NCBI RefSeq assembly: GCF_000285555.1
Contig: NZ_HE611001.1
Coordinates: 102,640 to 159,192 of the forward strand
Source of the DNA: Kurthia massiliensis
GTDB taxonomy: Bacteria > Bacillota > Bacilli > Bacillales_A > Planococcaceae
Direction of reading: 5' to 3'
Length of the DNA: 56,553 nt
Made by a program: the position numbers and the translations under genes. Below are positions 26,280 to 36,230 of the stretch, piece after piece. Under the pieces are notes generated by a model. The model worked only from the letters and a program-made list of their open reading frames with translations. It searched no databases and was not told the origin of the DNA. Each line of letters starts with the position of its first letter. The first letter of the stretch is position 1.

Positions 26280-26570
26280 CAAAAATACGTTGAAAGAGAC
26301 ATGCTTATACTTTGAAAGCCTCACAGCGAGCTGATGGTCGGTGCAAATCAGTGGTTTCATTTATAAGTTCCACTCTCGAGTAGATCTCCCGAAATCCAAA
26401 AGTAAGGAGATTCGTCCCATGCACGTTACGCATATAGCAAAGCCTAGTTCTTTTTAGTTGAACAGGAAAATTAGGGTGGTACCGCGTTACTAAATGATGT
26501 TTATTTAGCCTTTCGCCCCTACATTCAAAGACACTCGTCTGCGATTGTAAGGGATGGAAGGCTTTTATAT
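26280..26570 (+). promoter_or_regulatory. T-box riboswitch leader, probably serine-specific
   Basis: The conserved T-box sequence AGGGTGGTACCGCG is at 26473-26486 and can pair with the tRNA acceptor end. A terminator follows: AGCCTTTCGCCCCTACA (from 26507) pairs with TGTAAGGGATGGAAGGCT, then T residues to 26570. In stem I the codon TCC (26369-26371), followed by AC, occupies the expected specifier position, which would read tRNA-Ser(GGA). The specifier call is by eye; downstream genes support serine. Confidence 0.88.
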
Positions 26571-26596
26571 TTCACTTTGAGAGGAGCTTTCGAATT

Positions 26597-27769
26597 ATGT
26601 TACAAGATTACCAAGTGTTACGTATTCCAGGTCCAACTCCGGTTCCACCTAGTGTGAATCGCGCAATGACGCAAGCAATGACTGGGCACCATTCGCCGAA
26701 TACTTATCAAATTATTCAAAATATTAAGCCTAGACTGAAAAAATTCTTCGGTACGACGCAAGATATTTTAATGGTTGCCGGTAGTGGTACATCAAGTTTA
26801 GAAGCCGCCGTTGTCAACGTCGCTTCTAAAGGAGATGCCGTACTCGTCGTCTCGACAGGCGTGTTCGGTCATCGCTTCACCGAAATTTGCGAAAGCTATG
26901 AATTAGACGTACACGAAATCGCTGTTGAATGGGGCCAAGCCTTTAACACAGATGAAGTCGTTAATTACGTCAAACAACATCCAGAGATCAAAGCAGTTTA
27001 TGCCACACTGTGCGAAACATCAACAGGCGTTTTAAATCCAGTCGGTGAACTAGCACAAGCACTGCACGCGTTGAACGATCAACTGATTGTCATTGCGGAC
27101 GGTGTTTCTGCCATCGCCTGTGCTGAAACGAAGATGGATGAATGGGGCTTAGATATCGTCGTAACAGGTTCTCAAAAAGGATTTATGTTACCGACAGGCC
27201 TCGCATTTATCGCTGTGAGTGAGCGCGCATGGCAAGCAATTGAAGCAAATCCTTCACGAGGCTACTACTTAGATTTAACGAAGCACCGAGATGCCCTTGA
27301 AAAAGGCAATACCCCTTTCACACCAGCACTTGGCCTATTTTACGGGCTAGATGCAGTACTAGATCAACTAGAAAACGAAGGCGTAAGCGAAGTATATAAG
27401 CGTCACCTTCTCATGCGAGATATGACGCGTGCAGCATTTAAGGCACTCGATGTGAATTTACTTGTAGATGATGCACATGCATCTCCTTCTGTTACTGCTG
27501 TAAAGCCGACAGATTTTGATGCAACAAAGTTCCGCCAAGTGCTCAAAGCAGATTTCAACATTGACGTTGCCAGTGGATTAGAAGCTTTCACCGATACGAT
27601 TTTCCGCGTCGGTCATATGGGCTACTGTTCACCGGCTGATGTCCTTCAATATATTAGTGCATTTGAAATTGCCTTAACGAAAGTTGGAAAACAAATTGAG
27701 CTTGGCGCTGGTACACGCGCTGCTCAACAAATTTACTTACAAAAAACTATATCAACTGTGACACAATAA
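26597..27769 (+). CDS. Class V (serine-pyruvate type) aminotransferase, probably the phosphoserine aminotransferase step
   Basis: A 390-residue PLP enzyme of the class V group. It begins LRIPGPTPVPPSVNRAM, a start typical of serine-glyoxylate/alanine-glyoxylate aminotransferases rather than of classical SerC. Gly-rich AGSGTSSLEA (about 61-70), Asp168 in IADGVSA and the PLP-lysine Lys194 (GSQKGFMLP) are visible. It lies 15 bases upstream of serA, behind one serine T-box. The pair thus suggests 3-phosphohydroxypyruvate to phosphoserine conversion by a non-SerC enzyme. That specificity is inference from context; glyoxylate or pyruvate transamination remains possible. The ribosome site is GAGAGGAG. 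Confidence 0.85.
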   Translation: MLQDYQVLRIPGPTPVPPSVNRAMTQAMTGHHSPNTYQIIQNIKPRLKKFFGTTQDILMVAGSGTSSLEAAVVNVASKGDAVLVVSTGVFGHRFTEICESYELDVHEIAVEWGQAFNTDEVVNYVKQHPEIKAVYATLCETSTGVLNPVGELAQALHALNDQLIVIADGVSAIACAETKMDEWGLDIVVTGSQKGFMLPTGLAFIAVSERAWQAIEANPSRGYYLDLTKHRDALEKGNTPFTPALGLFYGLDAVLDQLENEGVSEVYKRHLLMRDMTRAAFKALDVNLLVDDAHASPSVTAVKPTDFDATKFRQVLKADFNIDVASGLEAFTDTIFRVGHMGYCSPADVLQYISAFEIALTKVGKQIELGAGTRAAQQIYLQKTISTVTQ

Positions 27770-27784
27770 GGAGAGAATTTAACG

Positions 27785-29371
27785 ATGGCTATTAACATTT
27801 TAATCAGTGACCCACTAAGCGAAGACGGTATTTACCCATTACGTCAGGAGACAGAACTTGATCTAAACATTGACATTAAAACTGGCCTTCAACCAGAAGA
27901 ATTAAAAGCAATTATTGCAAATTACGACGTATTATTAGTTCGTTCTCAAACGAAAGTAACACGCGAAATTATCGAAGCTGCAGATAATTTAAAACTAATC
28001 GGTCGTGCAGGTGTCGGTGTCGATAACATCGACTTAGAAGCTGCAACTGAAAAAGGGATTATCGTTGTCAACGCACCAGACGGTAACACAAACTCTGCTG
28101 CTGAGCATACAACTGCAATGATTTTCGCATTATCTCGCCACATTCCACAAGCGTTCGTTTCTTTAAAAGAAGGTCGCTGGGATCGTAAAAAATACGTTGG
28201 TGTTGAGTTGAAAAACAAAACATTAGGCGTTATCGGCTTCGGTCGTATCGGTCAAGAAGTGGCACACCGTGCAAAAGGTAACCGTATGAACGTAATCGCG
28301 TACGACCCATTCTTAACTGCTGAAAAAGCTGAAAAAGCGGGCGTTGATTACGGTTCAGTAGAAGACGTTGCAAAAGTAGCAGACTTCATTACGGTACACA
28401 CACCACTTTTAGATTCTACACGTCACATGATTAACGAAGATATCTTCAATGTCATGAAAGACGGCGTACGTATTGTGAACTGTGCACGCGGTGGTATTAT
28501 CGATGAGGACGCACTATACAATGCGATCGAATCTGGTAAAGTAGCGGGCGCTGCATTAGACGTTATGGAAGAAGAACCATTCGTAGGTAACCGCCTATTA
28601 GATCTTCCACAAGTCATCGCCACTCCTCACTTAGGTGCATCTACAATTGAAGCACAAGAATCAGTTGCAGTAGACGTAAGTAACGACATTTTATCTTACT
28701 TCAAAGTCGGTACTGTTCAAAACCCAGTGAACATGCCTTCTGTACCGAAAGATGTTGTCGCAAAAGTTGAACCATTCTTCGATTTAGGTGAAAAAATCGG
28801 CGCATTCGTCACAAACTTATCAGACGAAGCAATTACTGAAATTAACGTCTACTACTCTGGCGACGTTGCAAACTATGACGTACGTCCATTAACAAACAAT
28901 ACTGTTAAAGGTGTATTGACTCGTCACTTAGGCAACCACGTAAACAACGTAAATGCTCGCTACCTTGCTGACCGTAATGGCATCAAAATCAACGAGCAAA
29001 AATCTACGCAAGCACGTGCTTTCTTAAGCTCAATTACAGTTGAAATCGTTACTGAAAACGATAAACATTCTGTAAAAGGTACATTACTAAACGGTCTTGG
29101 CGCACGTATCGTACAAGTTGACCAATACGTAGTAGACGTTGTTCCTGAAGGCAACTTACTATTCATCAAACATACAGACAAACCAGGCGTTATCGGTCGT
29201 GTCGGTACTTCTTTAGCAGAACAAAACGTCAACATCGCGACAATGCAAGTAGGTCGTGCAGATGAAGGCGGCGATGCAATCATGATGTTAGCAATCGACA
29301 ATACTGTTGAAAGCTTAGATTTCGTTATCGCAACTGAAGGCGTATTTGACGCAAAAGAAATCAAACTATAA
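27785..29371 (+). CDS. serA: D-3-phosphoglycerate dehydrogenase
   Basis: First step of serine biosynthesis: oxidation of 3-phosphoglycerate with NAD. The 528 residues make it the long form. The catalytic domain has the NAD motif GVIGFGRIGQEVA (about 144-156), NCARGGIIDE, DVMEEEP and the His region ATPHLGAST. A middle ASB-type domain lies at about 320-445, and a C-terminal ACT domain (IKHTDKPGVIGRVGTSLAEQNVNIATMQVGR) usually mediates serine feedback. It is cotranscribed with the class V aminotransferase under the T-box. A strong terminator follows. Confidence 0.95.
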   Translation: MAINILISDPLSEDGIYPLRQETELDLNIDIKTGLQPEELKAIIANYDVLLVRSQTKVTREIIEAADNLKLIGRAGVGVDNIDLEAATEKGIIVVNAPDGNTNSAAEHTTAMIFALSRHIPQAFVSLKEGRWDRKKYVGVELKNKTLGVIGFGRIGQEVAHRAKGNRMNVIAYDPFLTAEKAEKAGVDYGSVEDVAKVADFITVHTPLLDSTRHMINEDIFNVMKDGVRIVNCARGGIIDEDALYNAIESGKVAGAALDVMEEEPFVGNRLLDLPQVIATPHLGASTIEAQESVAVDVSNDILSYFKVGTVQNPVNMPSVPKDVVAKVEPFFDLGEKIGAFVTNLSDEAITEINVYYSGDVANYDVRPLTNNTVKGVLTRHLGNHVNNVNARYLADRNGIKINEQKSTQARAFLSSITVEIVTENDKHSVKGTLLNGLGARIVQVDQYVVDVVPEGNLLFIKHTDKPGVIGRVGTSLAEQNVNIATMQVGRADEGGDAIMMLAIDNTVESLDFVIATEGVFDAKEIKL

Positions 29372-29383
29372 TCCAATACATTT

Positions 29384-29415
29384 AAAAAGCTGCGCATAAT
29401 GCGCAGCTTTTTTTG
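29384..29415 (+). terminator. Terminator after serA
   Basis: AAAAAGCTGCGCA and TGCGCAGCTTTTT form a perfect stem, followed by more T. Confidence 0.9.
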
Positions 29416-29426
29416 TCTCATTTATC

Positions 29427-29460
29427 AAAAAAACAGCCCGCATGATGCGAGCTGTTTTTT
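29427..29460 (-). terminator. Terminator after the small minus-strand ORF
   Basis: On the minus strand AAAAAACAGC pairs with GCTGTTTTTTT, with CGCAT/ATGCG in the upper stem. It begins at the stop codon of the 29-codon frame. Confidence 0.8.
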
Positions 29461-29549
29461 CATGTTTGATATATACGGTACAGTACGACTGCACATGTAA
29501 TCATGAGCGCAACCAGTACAGTAGACATTTTTTTCGTGATGTTGAACAT
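29460..29549 (-). CDS. Possible 29-residue membrane peptide
   Basis: Read directly: the protein begins MFNITKKMSTVLVALMITCA and ends VVLYRIYQT. It has a basic N-terminal stretch, one hydrophobic helix (about 9-24) and a basic tail. A GAAGGGG site lies about 10 bases before the ATG, and a strong terminator begins at the stop. It follows the HAD phosphatase gene by 47 bases and may share its transcript. It could be a small regulatory membrane peptide or a toxin-like peptide. No family is recognised and expression is unproven. Confidence 0.5.
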   Translation of the reverse strand: MFNITKKMSTVLVALMITCAVVLYRIYQT

Positions 29550-29596
29550 AATGATGACCCCTTCACCTATCAAACGTTTTTGATTGTGGAAAAGTT

Positions 29597-30388
29597 CTAT
29601 AATGTTTCGATTAATGGTTTTAGTTTCGTTAGCGTATCAATTTCATAGCTCGGTGTTACGACGTCACTAGGTGCTTTTTCTTCGCGGTTAATCCATACGT
29701 TGCGCATATTGACACGTGATGAGCCTAAAATGTCTGTCATTAAATTATCGCCGACCATAATACATTCATCTGCATTGCCTTTTGTGAACGTTAATACGTG
29801 TTCAAAAATTGACTTATCTGGCTTCCCGATACCGAAATCACCAGAAATAATAATTTGATCGAAGTAAGGAACTAATTCTGGCGTAATTTCTAATTTTTTA
29901 TTTTGTAAGCTCGGTGCCCCGTTCGTTAATAAAATAAGTTGATATTGCGCTTTTAATTCATCTAATACAGCATACGTTTCATCGTAAACACATGGGCTTT
30001 CGATGCGGAATGCGATAAATTGTTCACCAAGTTCAGCGCCAAATGTTGCATCGTCAATGCCGTATTTCGCTAAACCTTGCGTCCATGCGTCACGACGATA
30101 TTGTGGCACGATTGCTTTCATTTGTTGGAAACCATCTGTCGGATCGTCAAAATGACCCCATAGTCCTTCAAATGGGTTGATACCGATTTGTACCGTGTAG
30201 TCGTACGTTTCATAGCTTTCATACAATGCACGCGCTGCTTCACGAACGTATTGTTCTAACGTTGCTGGCTCGATTTGCGGATATTTCCCAGCCGCATACT
30301 GACACGTCTTCGCAAACGCATCTGCAATACTTTTCTTATCCCATAAAAGTGTATCGTCTAAATCAAAAATTACCGTTTTAATTGTCAC
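29597..30388 (-). CDS. HAD-family hydrolase, YjjG/YfnB type
   Basis: A 263-residue phosphatase of the HAD superfamily. Motif I is FDLDDTLLW (Asp9 nucleophile, Asp11), motif II is ILLTNGAP, the Lys lies in GDFGIGKPDKSIF, and motif IV is VGDNLMTDI. The helical cap insertion after motif I and the overall layout fit the YjjG/YfnB nucleotidase subgroup, which removes phosphate from non-canonical pyrimidine nucleotides, although many relatives have other substrates. The start is a GTG with AAAGGGG upstream. It is separated from the opp operon by a terminator. Confidence 0.85.
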   Translation of the reverse strand: MTIKTVIFDLDDTLLWDKKSIADAFAKTCQYAAGKYPQIEPATLEQYVREAARALYESYETYDYTVQIGINPFEGLWGHFDDPTDGFQQMKAIVPQYRRDAWTQGLAKYGIDDATFGAELGEQFIAFRIESPCVYDETYAVLDELKAQYQLILLTNGAPSLQNKKLEITPELVPYFDQIIISGDFGIGKPDKSIFEHVLTFTKGNADECIMVGDNLMTDILGSSRVNMRNVWINREEKAPSDVVTPSYEIDTLTKLKPLIETL

Positions 30389-30484
30389 AACAGACAGCCC
30401 CTTTAATCAATATGTATACGAGTATCGTATCATAGTTCTTTTTTTAAAAGTCTGAAATTTCAAAGAACGACGAAATTCGCGCAT

Positions 30485-30515
30485 AAAAAAGAGGCATGTC
30501 TAACACATGCCTCTT
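30485..30515 (-). terminator. Terminator after the first opp operon
   Basis: On the minus strand AAGAGGCATGT and ACATGCCTCTT form a perfect 11-bp stem with a 5-base loop, then TTTTTT. Confidence 0.9.
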
Positions 30516-30526
30516 CCATTTCGTAC

Positions 30527-31444
30527 TCATGTTAATTTCACTTTTTTGCCGGTGTACCAACGCCCGATTTGTTCAGCTGTTCCATAAACAAAATGACCGT
30601 CGAATACTTCGTGAAGCGTTTGTTCCCCTGAAAACTCTTCCTCTTTGTATGGGATACGTTTACGCGTCGCTTCTGATAATGGGTCTGGTAATGGGATCGC
30701 TGATAGTAACGACTTCGTATACGGATGAACGGGATAATTGTAAATATCATCGGCCGTACCAATTTCAACGATTTTACCAGCACGCATGACAGCGATACGA
30801 TCTGAAATATATTTGACCATCGATAAATCATGGGCGATAAACAAATACGTCAGGCCACGCTCCTTTTGCAACTGTTTTAACAAATTGACGACTTGCGCCT
30901 GAATCGACACATCTAATGCAGAAATCGGTTCATCAGCAATAATGAACGATGGCTCTAAGCTAAGTGCACGCGCAATGCCGATACGTTGACGTTGTCCGCC
31001 TGAGAATTCATGCGCATAACGGTTTGCATGTTCGCGGTTTAATCCGACTGCCTCAAGCAACATGCCGATACGTTCACGACGTTCCTTTTTATTTTTATAA
31101 AGGCCGTGAATATCAAAGCCTTCTGCGATGATTTCTCCAGCAGTCATACGTGGATTTAACGATGCGTACGGATCTTGGAAAATCATTTGCATTTCTTTAT
31201 TAAACGTTCGTAAGTCTTTCGCATTTTTCTTATCATGTACCGGTCGACCGTTAAAAATAATCTCACCGTCCGTCACATCATATAGTCGAATGATTGAGCG
31301 TCCTGTCGTTGATTTTCCACAGCCAGATTCCCCAACAAGCCCGAGCGTTTCGCCTTTATAAACGTCAAAACTAATGCCATCAACTGCTTTAATCGAACCG
31401 AAATATTGCTTTAAATTTTTCACTTCTAAAATTTTTTCAGCCAT
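30527..31444 (-). CDS. oppF: Oligopeptide ABC transporter ATP-binding protein (copy 1)
   Basis: Second ATPase of the Opp importer, about 305 residues. It has Walker [11 protein letters not shown]-loop [14 protein letters not shown], signature FSGGQRQR, Walker [10 protein letters not shown] and switch FIAHDLSM, then the oligopeptide/dipeptide C-terminal extension ([16 protein letters not shown]). The ATG at 31444 sits just after the oppD stop and has AAAGGTGGG upstream; the longer open frame to 31486 lies within oppD. It is close to the second copy at 36417-37316, with most residues identical except in the last 40. Confidence 0.93.
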   Translation of the reverse strand: MAEKILEVKNLKQYFGSIKAVDGISFDVYKGETLGLVGESGCGKSTTGRSIIRLYDVTDGEIIFNGRPVHDKKNAKDLRTFNKEMQMIFQDPYASLNPRMTAGEIIAEGFDIHGLYKNKKERRERIGMLLEAVGLNREHANRYAHEFSGGQRQRIGIARALSLEPSFIIADEPISALDVSIQAQVVNLLKQLQKERGLTYLFIAHDLSMVKYISDRIAVMRAGKIVEIGTADDIYNYPVHPYTKSLLSAIPLPDPLSEATRKRIPYKEEEFSGEQTLHEVFDGHFVYGTAEQIGRWYTGKKVKLT

Positions 31445-31445
31445 A

Positions 31446-32525
31446 TTATTCGCCCACCTTTCCAAGTTCAATACCTGCCGCTGCATTCGCTTCTAAATAT
31501 CCTTCGATGCGCTTGCGTACTTCTTCAGGCACTGGTACGTGCGGTGCATCTGGATGTAGGAGCCACGTTTTCGCAAAATGCGTATCGCTCACTTGGAACA
31601 TTGGTGGCTCTTGCTCGTAATCAATTTGCATTGCATATTCATTACGCGCCGCAAAAGCGTCTCCTTTTGGTGGGTGTATTAAGTCCGGTGGTGAACCTGG
31701 AATCGTTCGTAACAATTCGTCAGCATCGTTATCTAAATCAGGCATCGAACCGAGTAAGCCCCACGTGTACGGATGCTTCGGATTGTAAAAAATATCATTT
31801 GCTGTTCCATACTCGACGATTTGACCCGCATACATAACAGCAACCGTATCGGCAACATTTGCGACGACCCCTAAATCGTGCGTAATGAAAATAATCGATG
31901 TTTCACTCGTCTGTTGGATTTTTTTCATCAACTCTAAAATTTGTGCTTGAATCGTCACATCGAGCGCTGTCGTCGGCTCATCGGCAATTAAAATTTTCGG
32001 CTGTGCTGCAAGTGCAATCGCAATGACGACACGTTGGCGCATCCCGCCAGAAAATTCGTGTGGATATTGTTTAAAACGCTTTTCTGGATAAGGAATGCCG
32101 ACTTCGTTTAATAGTTCAATCGCACGCGTTTTCGCCGCGTCTTTCGATACGGAACTATCGTGCTTTAAAATGACTTCCATGATTTGTTTTCCTACGCGCA
32201 TCGTCGGATTGAGTGCGGTCATCGGATCTTGGAAAATCATCGCAATATCATTCCCGCGAATGTGTGTCATTTCTTTTTCTGTCGCCTTTACGAGGTCGCG
32301 TCCTTCAAATAAAATTTGACCTTCCGCATAAATAGCTGGTGGTTGTGGAATTAACTTCATAATCGCATTGCTCGTCACGGACTTCCCTGAACCTGACTCC
32401 CCTACGATGGCGAGTGTTTTTCCTTTTTCTAACGAAAAGTTCACTCCGCGGACGGCTTGGACAAGGCCCGCATACGTTTTAAAATTAATTTTTAAATCTT
32501 TCACTTCTAAAATCGTTTCACCCAT
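31446..32525 (-). CDS. oppD: Oligopeptide ABC transporter ATP-binding protein (copy 1)
   Basis: First ATPase of the Opp importer, about 359 residues. It has Walker [11 protein letters not shown]-loop [14 protein letters not shown], signature FSGGMRQR, Walker [14 protein letters not shown] and switch FITHDLG, then the C-terminal region [20 protein letters not shown] of the Opp/Dpp family. The ATG at 32525 follows AGAGGTG; a GTG three codons upstream is in frame. It lies 11 bases after oppC and runs into oppF. The paralogue is at 37318-38397. Confidence 0.93.
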   Translation of the reverse strand: MGETILEVKDLKINFKTYAGLVQAVRGVNFSLEKGKTLAIVGESGSGKSVTSNAIMKLIPQPPAIYAEGQILFEGRDLVKATEKEMTHIRGNDIAMIFQDPMTALNPTMRVGKQIMEVILKHDSSVSKDAAKTRAIELLNEVGIPYPEKRFKQYPHEFSGGMRQRVVIAIALAAQPKILIADEPTTALDVTIQAQILELMKKIQQTSETSIIFITHDLGVVANVADTVAVMYAGQIVEYGTANDIFYNPKHPYTWGLLGSMPDLDNDADELLRTIPGSPPDLIHPPKGDAFAARNEYAMQIDYEQEPPMFQVSDTHFAKTWLLHPDAPHVPVPEEVRKRIEGYLEANAAAGIELGKVGE

Positions 32526-32536
32526 TGTCGTCACCT

Positions 32537-33451
32537 CTATTTTCGTAGTTTTGGATCAAGTGCATCGCGAAGACCGTCACCAACTGCATTAAATGCGAAG
32601 ATCGTTAAAGAAATTAATACTGCTGGGAAAATCAATCGCCATGGCGCTGTATCAATCGCGTTGTTACCGTCGGACGCCATCGTTCCCCATGATGCCATCG
32701 GTTGCGGTACACCAAGGCCTAAGAAACTTAAAAATGCTTCGGTAAAAATTGCACTCGGAATCGTTAATGTCATCGTTACTAAAATGGCACCTAACGCATT
32801 CGGAATTAAATGCTTTTTAATAATATGGCCAGTGCTTGCACCGAGCGTACGAGAAGCGAGTACGTACTCTTGATTTTTAATCGACAACACTTCCCCACGA
32901 ACGATACGCGCCATGTTGACCCAACCTGTAATCGACAGCGCGATAATGATCGGAATTAAACCTGGCTTTAAAACGACAAGTAAGATAATGACTACTAATA
33001 AATACGGTACAGCCGTTAAAACGTCTGCAATACGCATCATAATATCATCGACACGACCACCGACAAGACCTGAAATAGAACCCCATAATACGCCGATAAT
33101 TAAATCGATGACAGCGGCTGTAATCCCGATAAACAGCGAAATACGCGCGCCCATCCATGCACGAACGAAAACGTCTCGACCGAGGTCATCTGTGCCGAAC
33201 CAATGTTTCGCAGACGGTGGTGCATTGTATACGCCAAGCTGTTCACGATAGCTATAAGGAGAAAAAATCGGCACGAAAATTGCCATTAATACGACGATTG
33301 CTAAAATAAATACACCGACGATTGCAAGTTTATTATGTCCGAAGCGCAACCACACTTCTTTCCAAAATGATACGGATTTGGTGGCAAGTTGTTCTGTCTT
33401 TTCGTGATTGCCACCGACGACAGTAAATTTTTCTTTCGGAATTTGTGTCAT
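32537..33451 (-). CDS. oppC: Oligopeptide ABC transporter permease OppC (copy 1)
   Basis: A 304-residue inner-membrane permease with a soluble N-terminus, then about six helices. Typical marks are [30 protein letters not shown] before helix 2 and the coupling-helix EAA region ([23 protein letters not shown]), which contacts the ATPases. Its start overlaps the oppB stop (ATGA). The paralogue at 38418-39353 is very similar. Confidence 0.93.
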   Translation of the reverse strand: MTQIPKEKFTVVGGNHEKTEQLATKSVSFWKEVWLRFGHNKLAIVGVFILAIVVLMAIFVPIFSPYSYREQLGVYNAPPSAKHWFGTDDLGRDVFVRAWMGARISLFIGITAAVIDLIIGVLWGSISGLVGGRVDDIMMRIADVLTAVPYLLVVIILLVVLKPGLIPIIIALSITGWVNMARIVRGEVLSIKNQEYVLASRTLGASTGHIIKKHLIPNALGAILVTMTLTIPSAIFTEAFLSFLGLGVPQPMASWGTMASDGNNAIDTAPWRLIFPAVLISLTIFAFNAVGDGLRDALDPKLRK

Positions 33452-34380
33452 GCTTTTTTACCTCCTTTAAGCTTAATACGCGGATCGATAAAGCCGTATA
33501 AAATATCGACGACGAGCACAGCGAGTAATAAAATGATCGCGTAGAATACGGTCGTTCCCATAATAACGGTGTAGTCACGATTCGTAATACTCGTGACGAA
33601 ATATTTACCGAGTCCTGGAATCGCAAAAATTTGCTCGACGATGAAACTACCAGTAATAACCCCAGCAAATAGCGGTCCTAAATACGTTACAACCGGTAAT
33701 AAAGCGTTTCGTAGTGAGTGCTTAAATAGCACGCCCCATTTCGATAAACCTTTTGCGCGAGCCATTTTCACGTACTCACTATTGTTTTGCTCAAGCATCG
33801 ACGAGCGCACGAGTTTCGCAATGAAGCCCATATGCGTAATGGCGATCGCAGTTGCCGGCAAAATACTATAAATAAAACCGTTCCAACCCCCGATTGGGAA
33901 TAGCGATAGTTTGAGTCCTAAGAAATATTGCAGTAGTCCCGCTAAAATGAACGATGGTACAGAAATTCCTAGTACGGCAATCGTCGTTACGATGTAGTCG
34001 ATGCCACGATTGTGATACAGTGCTGCGACGGCCCCGAAAAGCACACCGAGCCCTACCGCAATTAACATCGCTTCAACACCGAGCGTTAATGAAATCGGAA
34101 AACTTTCAGCAATCATATCATTCGTTGAACGCCCTTTAAATTTCATAGACTCCCCGAAATCAAATTGAGCTGTTGATACTAAATAATCTTTGTATTGGAT
34201 ATACCACGGATTATCTAATCCATATTCCGCGTTTAATTGTGCTTCGATTTCTGGCGGGAAGCTTTTCTCAGATGCAAACGGACTACCTGGTGCTAACCGC
34301 ATTAAAAAGAATGTAATCGAGACGATGAGAAACAGTGCGACAAAAATATAGACGAACCGCTTCAAAATATACTTCAACAT
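33448..34380 (-). CDS. oppB: Oligopeptide ABC transporter permease OppB (copy 1)
   Basis: About 310 residues and six helices. It begins [13 protein letters not shown], the standard OppB start, and has the coupling segment [27 protein letters not shown]. The open frame extends to 34467, but the GGAGG site upstream of the ATG at 34380 and the paralogue's start fix the shorter form. An intercistronic hairpin lies between it and oppA, so oppA may be made in excess of the membrane parts. Confidence 0.93.
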   Translation of the reverse strand: MLKYILKRFVYIFVALFLIVSITFFLMRLAPGSPFASEKSFPPEIEAQLNAEYGLDNPWYIQYKDYLVSTAQFDFGESMKFKGRSTNDMIAESFPISLTLGVEAMLIAVGLGVLFGAVAALYHNRGIDYIVTTIAVLGISVPSFILAGLLQYFLGLKLSLFPIGGWNGFIYSILPATAIAITHMGFIAKLVRSSMLEQNNSEYVKMARAKGLSKWGVLFKHSLRNALLPVVTYLGPLFAGVITGSFIVEQIFAIPGLGKYFVTSITNRDYTVIMGTTVFYAIILLLAVLVVDILYGFIDPRIKLKGGKKA

Positions 34381-34445
34381 ATAAATCCTCCATTCTATTA
34401 CGTATCCCAAATCGGAGTGGCGGACAAAAGGTGCAATTCTGAACA

Positions 34446-34487
34446 AAGAAAAGCTGTTCATAATCATTGATTACAAACAGCTTTCTT
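34446..34487 (-). terminator. Intercistronic hairpin between oppA and oppB (copy 1)
   Basis: On the minus strand AAGAAAGCTGTT pairs with AACAGCTTTTCTT around a loop of about 17 bases. The tail is only moderately T-rich, so partial termination or processing seems likely. Confidence 0.6.
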
Positions 34488-34515
34488 GTTTGATTATGGA
34501 TGCATAATCATGAAA

Positions 34516-36156
34516 TTATTTTTCGATGTCTACTTCTTTTAAGCTTACGTTACCAAGTTTATCTGGTGCCATGTTTTTCACATAGTCTTTTGCAACGTAT
34601 TCGTTAGAGTAGAAGTAAATTGGAATAACAGGCATCTCGTCTGCTAATACTTTTTGAGCATCTTTTAAATATGTTGTACGTTTTGCTTCATCAACTTCTT
34701 TTACTGCTTTTTCTAATAAAGATTTGTACTCTTTATTTTCCCAGCCAGTATCGTTGTTACCGTTTTTCGCTGTGTCATAACGCTCTAAGAATGTGTAAGC
34801 GTCATTGTAGTCAGCGATCCAACCCATACGAGCTACTTGGTAATCAAGTGCAGATACTTTGTCTAGGTAAACTTGCCATTCAGAGTTATCGATTGAAGAT
34901 TCGATACCTAAGTTTTTCTTCCAACCTTCTTGAATGAACTGCGCGATTGCTGCGTGTGCTTCAGAAGTGTTGATAGAGATGTTGATTTTTAAATCTTTTG
35001 CGTCTTTAATACCAAGCTCTTTCATACCTTTTTCAAGATATTTTTTCGCTTCGTCAACGTTGTTGCCTTCGAATAAGTTGTTATCGTTTTCGTAACCTTC
35101 GATTGCCACTGGTACATCAGCCATAGCTGGTGTTTGGCCACCTTTTAGTACGTTTTTAATTAAAGCTTCGCGGTCGATTGACATCGCTAATGCTTTACGG
35201 ATATTTTTGTTTTTCGTTGGACCTTCAGTTGTGTTTAATTTGTACTCATACACAGCTGCGTAAGGCTCTGATTTTAAAATACCTTGGTCTTTGTAAGTGT
35301 TCATTTTATCAAGAGATACAACTTGATATGGAGAACCTAAGTAGTCTAAGTCGCCACTATCGAACATACGGTTCGCAGTTGCTTCAGACTCAACCATTTG
35401 TACGTTTACTGTAGAAAGTGCTACGTTATCTGCATCCCAGTAGTCTGCATTTTTCTTCATTGTAATTGAATCATTATGTTTCCATTCAGCTAATGTGAAA
35501 GGACCGTTTGTTACGTATTTGTCGCCTGCTTCAGCAGCCCAGTTTTTCTCACCAGATACAACTTTTTCGTTAACAGGCATGTAAGTGTAGAATGCTGTTA
35601 ATTCTAAGAAGTAAGGTGTTGGGTTTTCAAGTGTAACTTCTAATGTTTTTTCGTCAACGACTTTAATACCTAGGTCGTCAGCTTTGCCTTTACCTTCGTT
35701 GAACGCTTGTGCGCCTTTGATTGGGTAAAGAATTGATGCATACTCAGATGCATTTTTTGGATCTAATGCATATTTCCATGCGTAAGCGAAGTCGCCTGCT
35801 ACGACTGCATCGCCGTTAGACCATTTTGCATCGCGTAGTGTGAACGTATAAGTTAATTTATCGTCGCTAACTTTTACGTCTTCAGCAGCTGCCATTTGAA
35901 CTTCACCTTTGTTGTCCACACGTGTTAAACCTTCGAACACGTTTTTGATAATTGCGCCAGATGTGCTATCTGTTGCAAGTTGTGGATTTAATGATGGTGG
36001 CTCAGAAGTAACTGATAAGTTCAATGTTTTGTCTGATGATTTGTCGCCGCCGTCAGATGATCCTGAATCAGAATCGTCTCCGCCGCCAAATCCACATGCT
36101 GCCAATACTAGCATGATTGCTGCTAATAAAGTAAGTAATGAGAACTTTTTCTTCAT
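34516..36156 (-). CDS. oppA: Oligopeptide-binding lipoprotein OppA (copy 1)
   Basis: A 546-residue extracellular peptide receptor that delivers peptides to OppBC. The lipobox VLAAC gives Cys21 as the lipid anchor, followed by a flexible Gly/Asp/Ser linker (about 23-42). The SBP_bac_5 fold follows: EPPSLNPQLATDS, VFEGLTRVD, YTFTLRDAKWSNGD and YVTNGPFTLAEWKHNDSI. It is the first gene of the operon, with CodY-like boxes in front. Divergence from copy 2 (40358-41980) is clearly larger than for the other subunits, which suggests a different peptide range. Confidence 0.93.
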   Translation of the reverse strand: MKKKFSLLTLLAAIMLVLAACGFGGGDDSDSGSSDGGDKSSDKTLNLSVTSEPPSLNPQLATDSTSGAIIKNVFEGLTRVDNKGEVQMAAAEDVKVSDDKLTYTFTLRDAKWSNGDAVVAGDFAYAWKYALDPKNASEYASILYPIKGAQAFNEGKGKADDLGIKVVDEKTLEVTLENPTPYFLELTAFYTYMPVNEKVVSGEKNWAAEAGDKYVTNGPFTLAEWKHNDSITMKKNADYWDADNVALSTVNVQMVESEATANRMFDSGDLDYLGSPYQVVSLDKMNTYKDQGILKSEPYAAVYEYKLNTTEGPTKNKNIRKALAMSIDREALIKNVLKGGQTPAMADVPVAIEGYENDNNLFEGNNVDEAKKYLEKGMKELGIKDAKDLKINISINTSEAHAAIAQFIQEGWKKNLGIESSIDNSEWQVYLDKVSALDYQVARMGWIADYNDAYTFLERYDTAKNGNNDTGWENKEYKSLLEKAVKEVDEAKRTTYLKDAQKVLADEMPVIPIYFYSNEYVAKDYVKNMAPDKLGNVSLKEVDIEK

Positions 36157-36230
36157 AATTATCCCCCTGTCTGTTCAAGACGTTTTTTCCGTTACGACTT
36201 CGTCAGTAACTATTACTACTATACCAAAAA

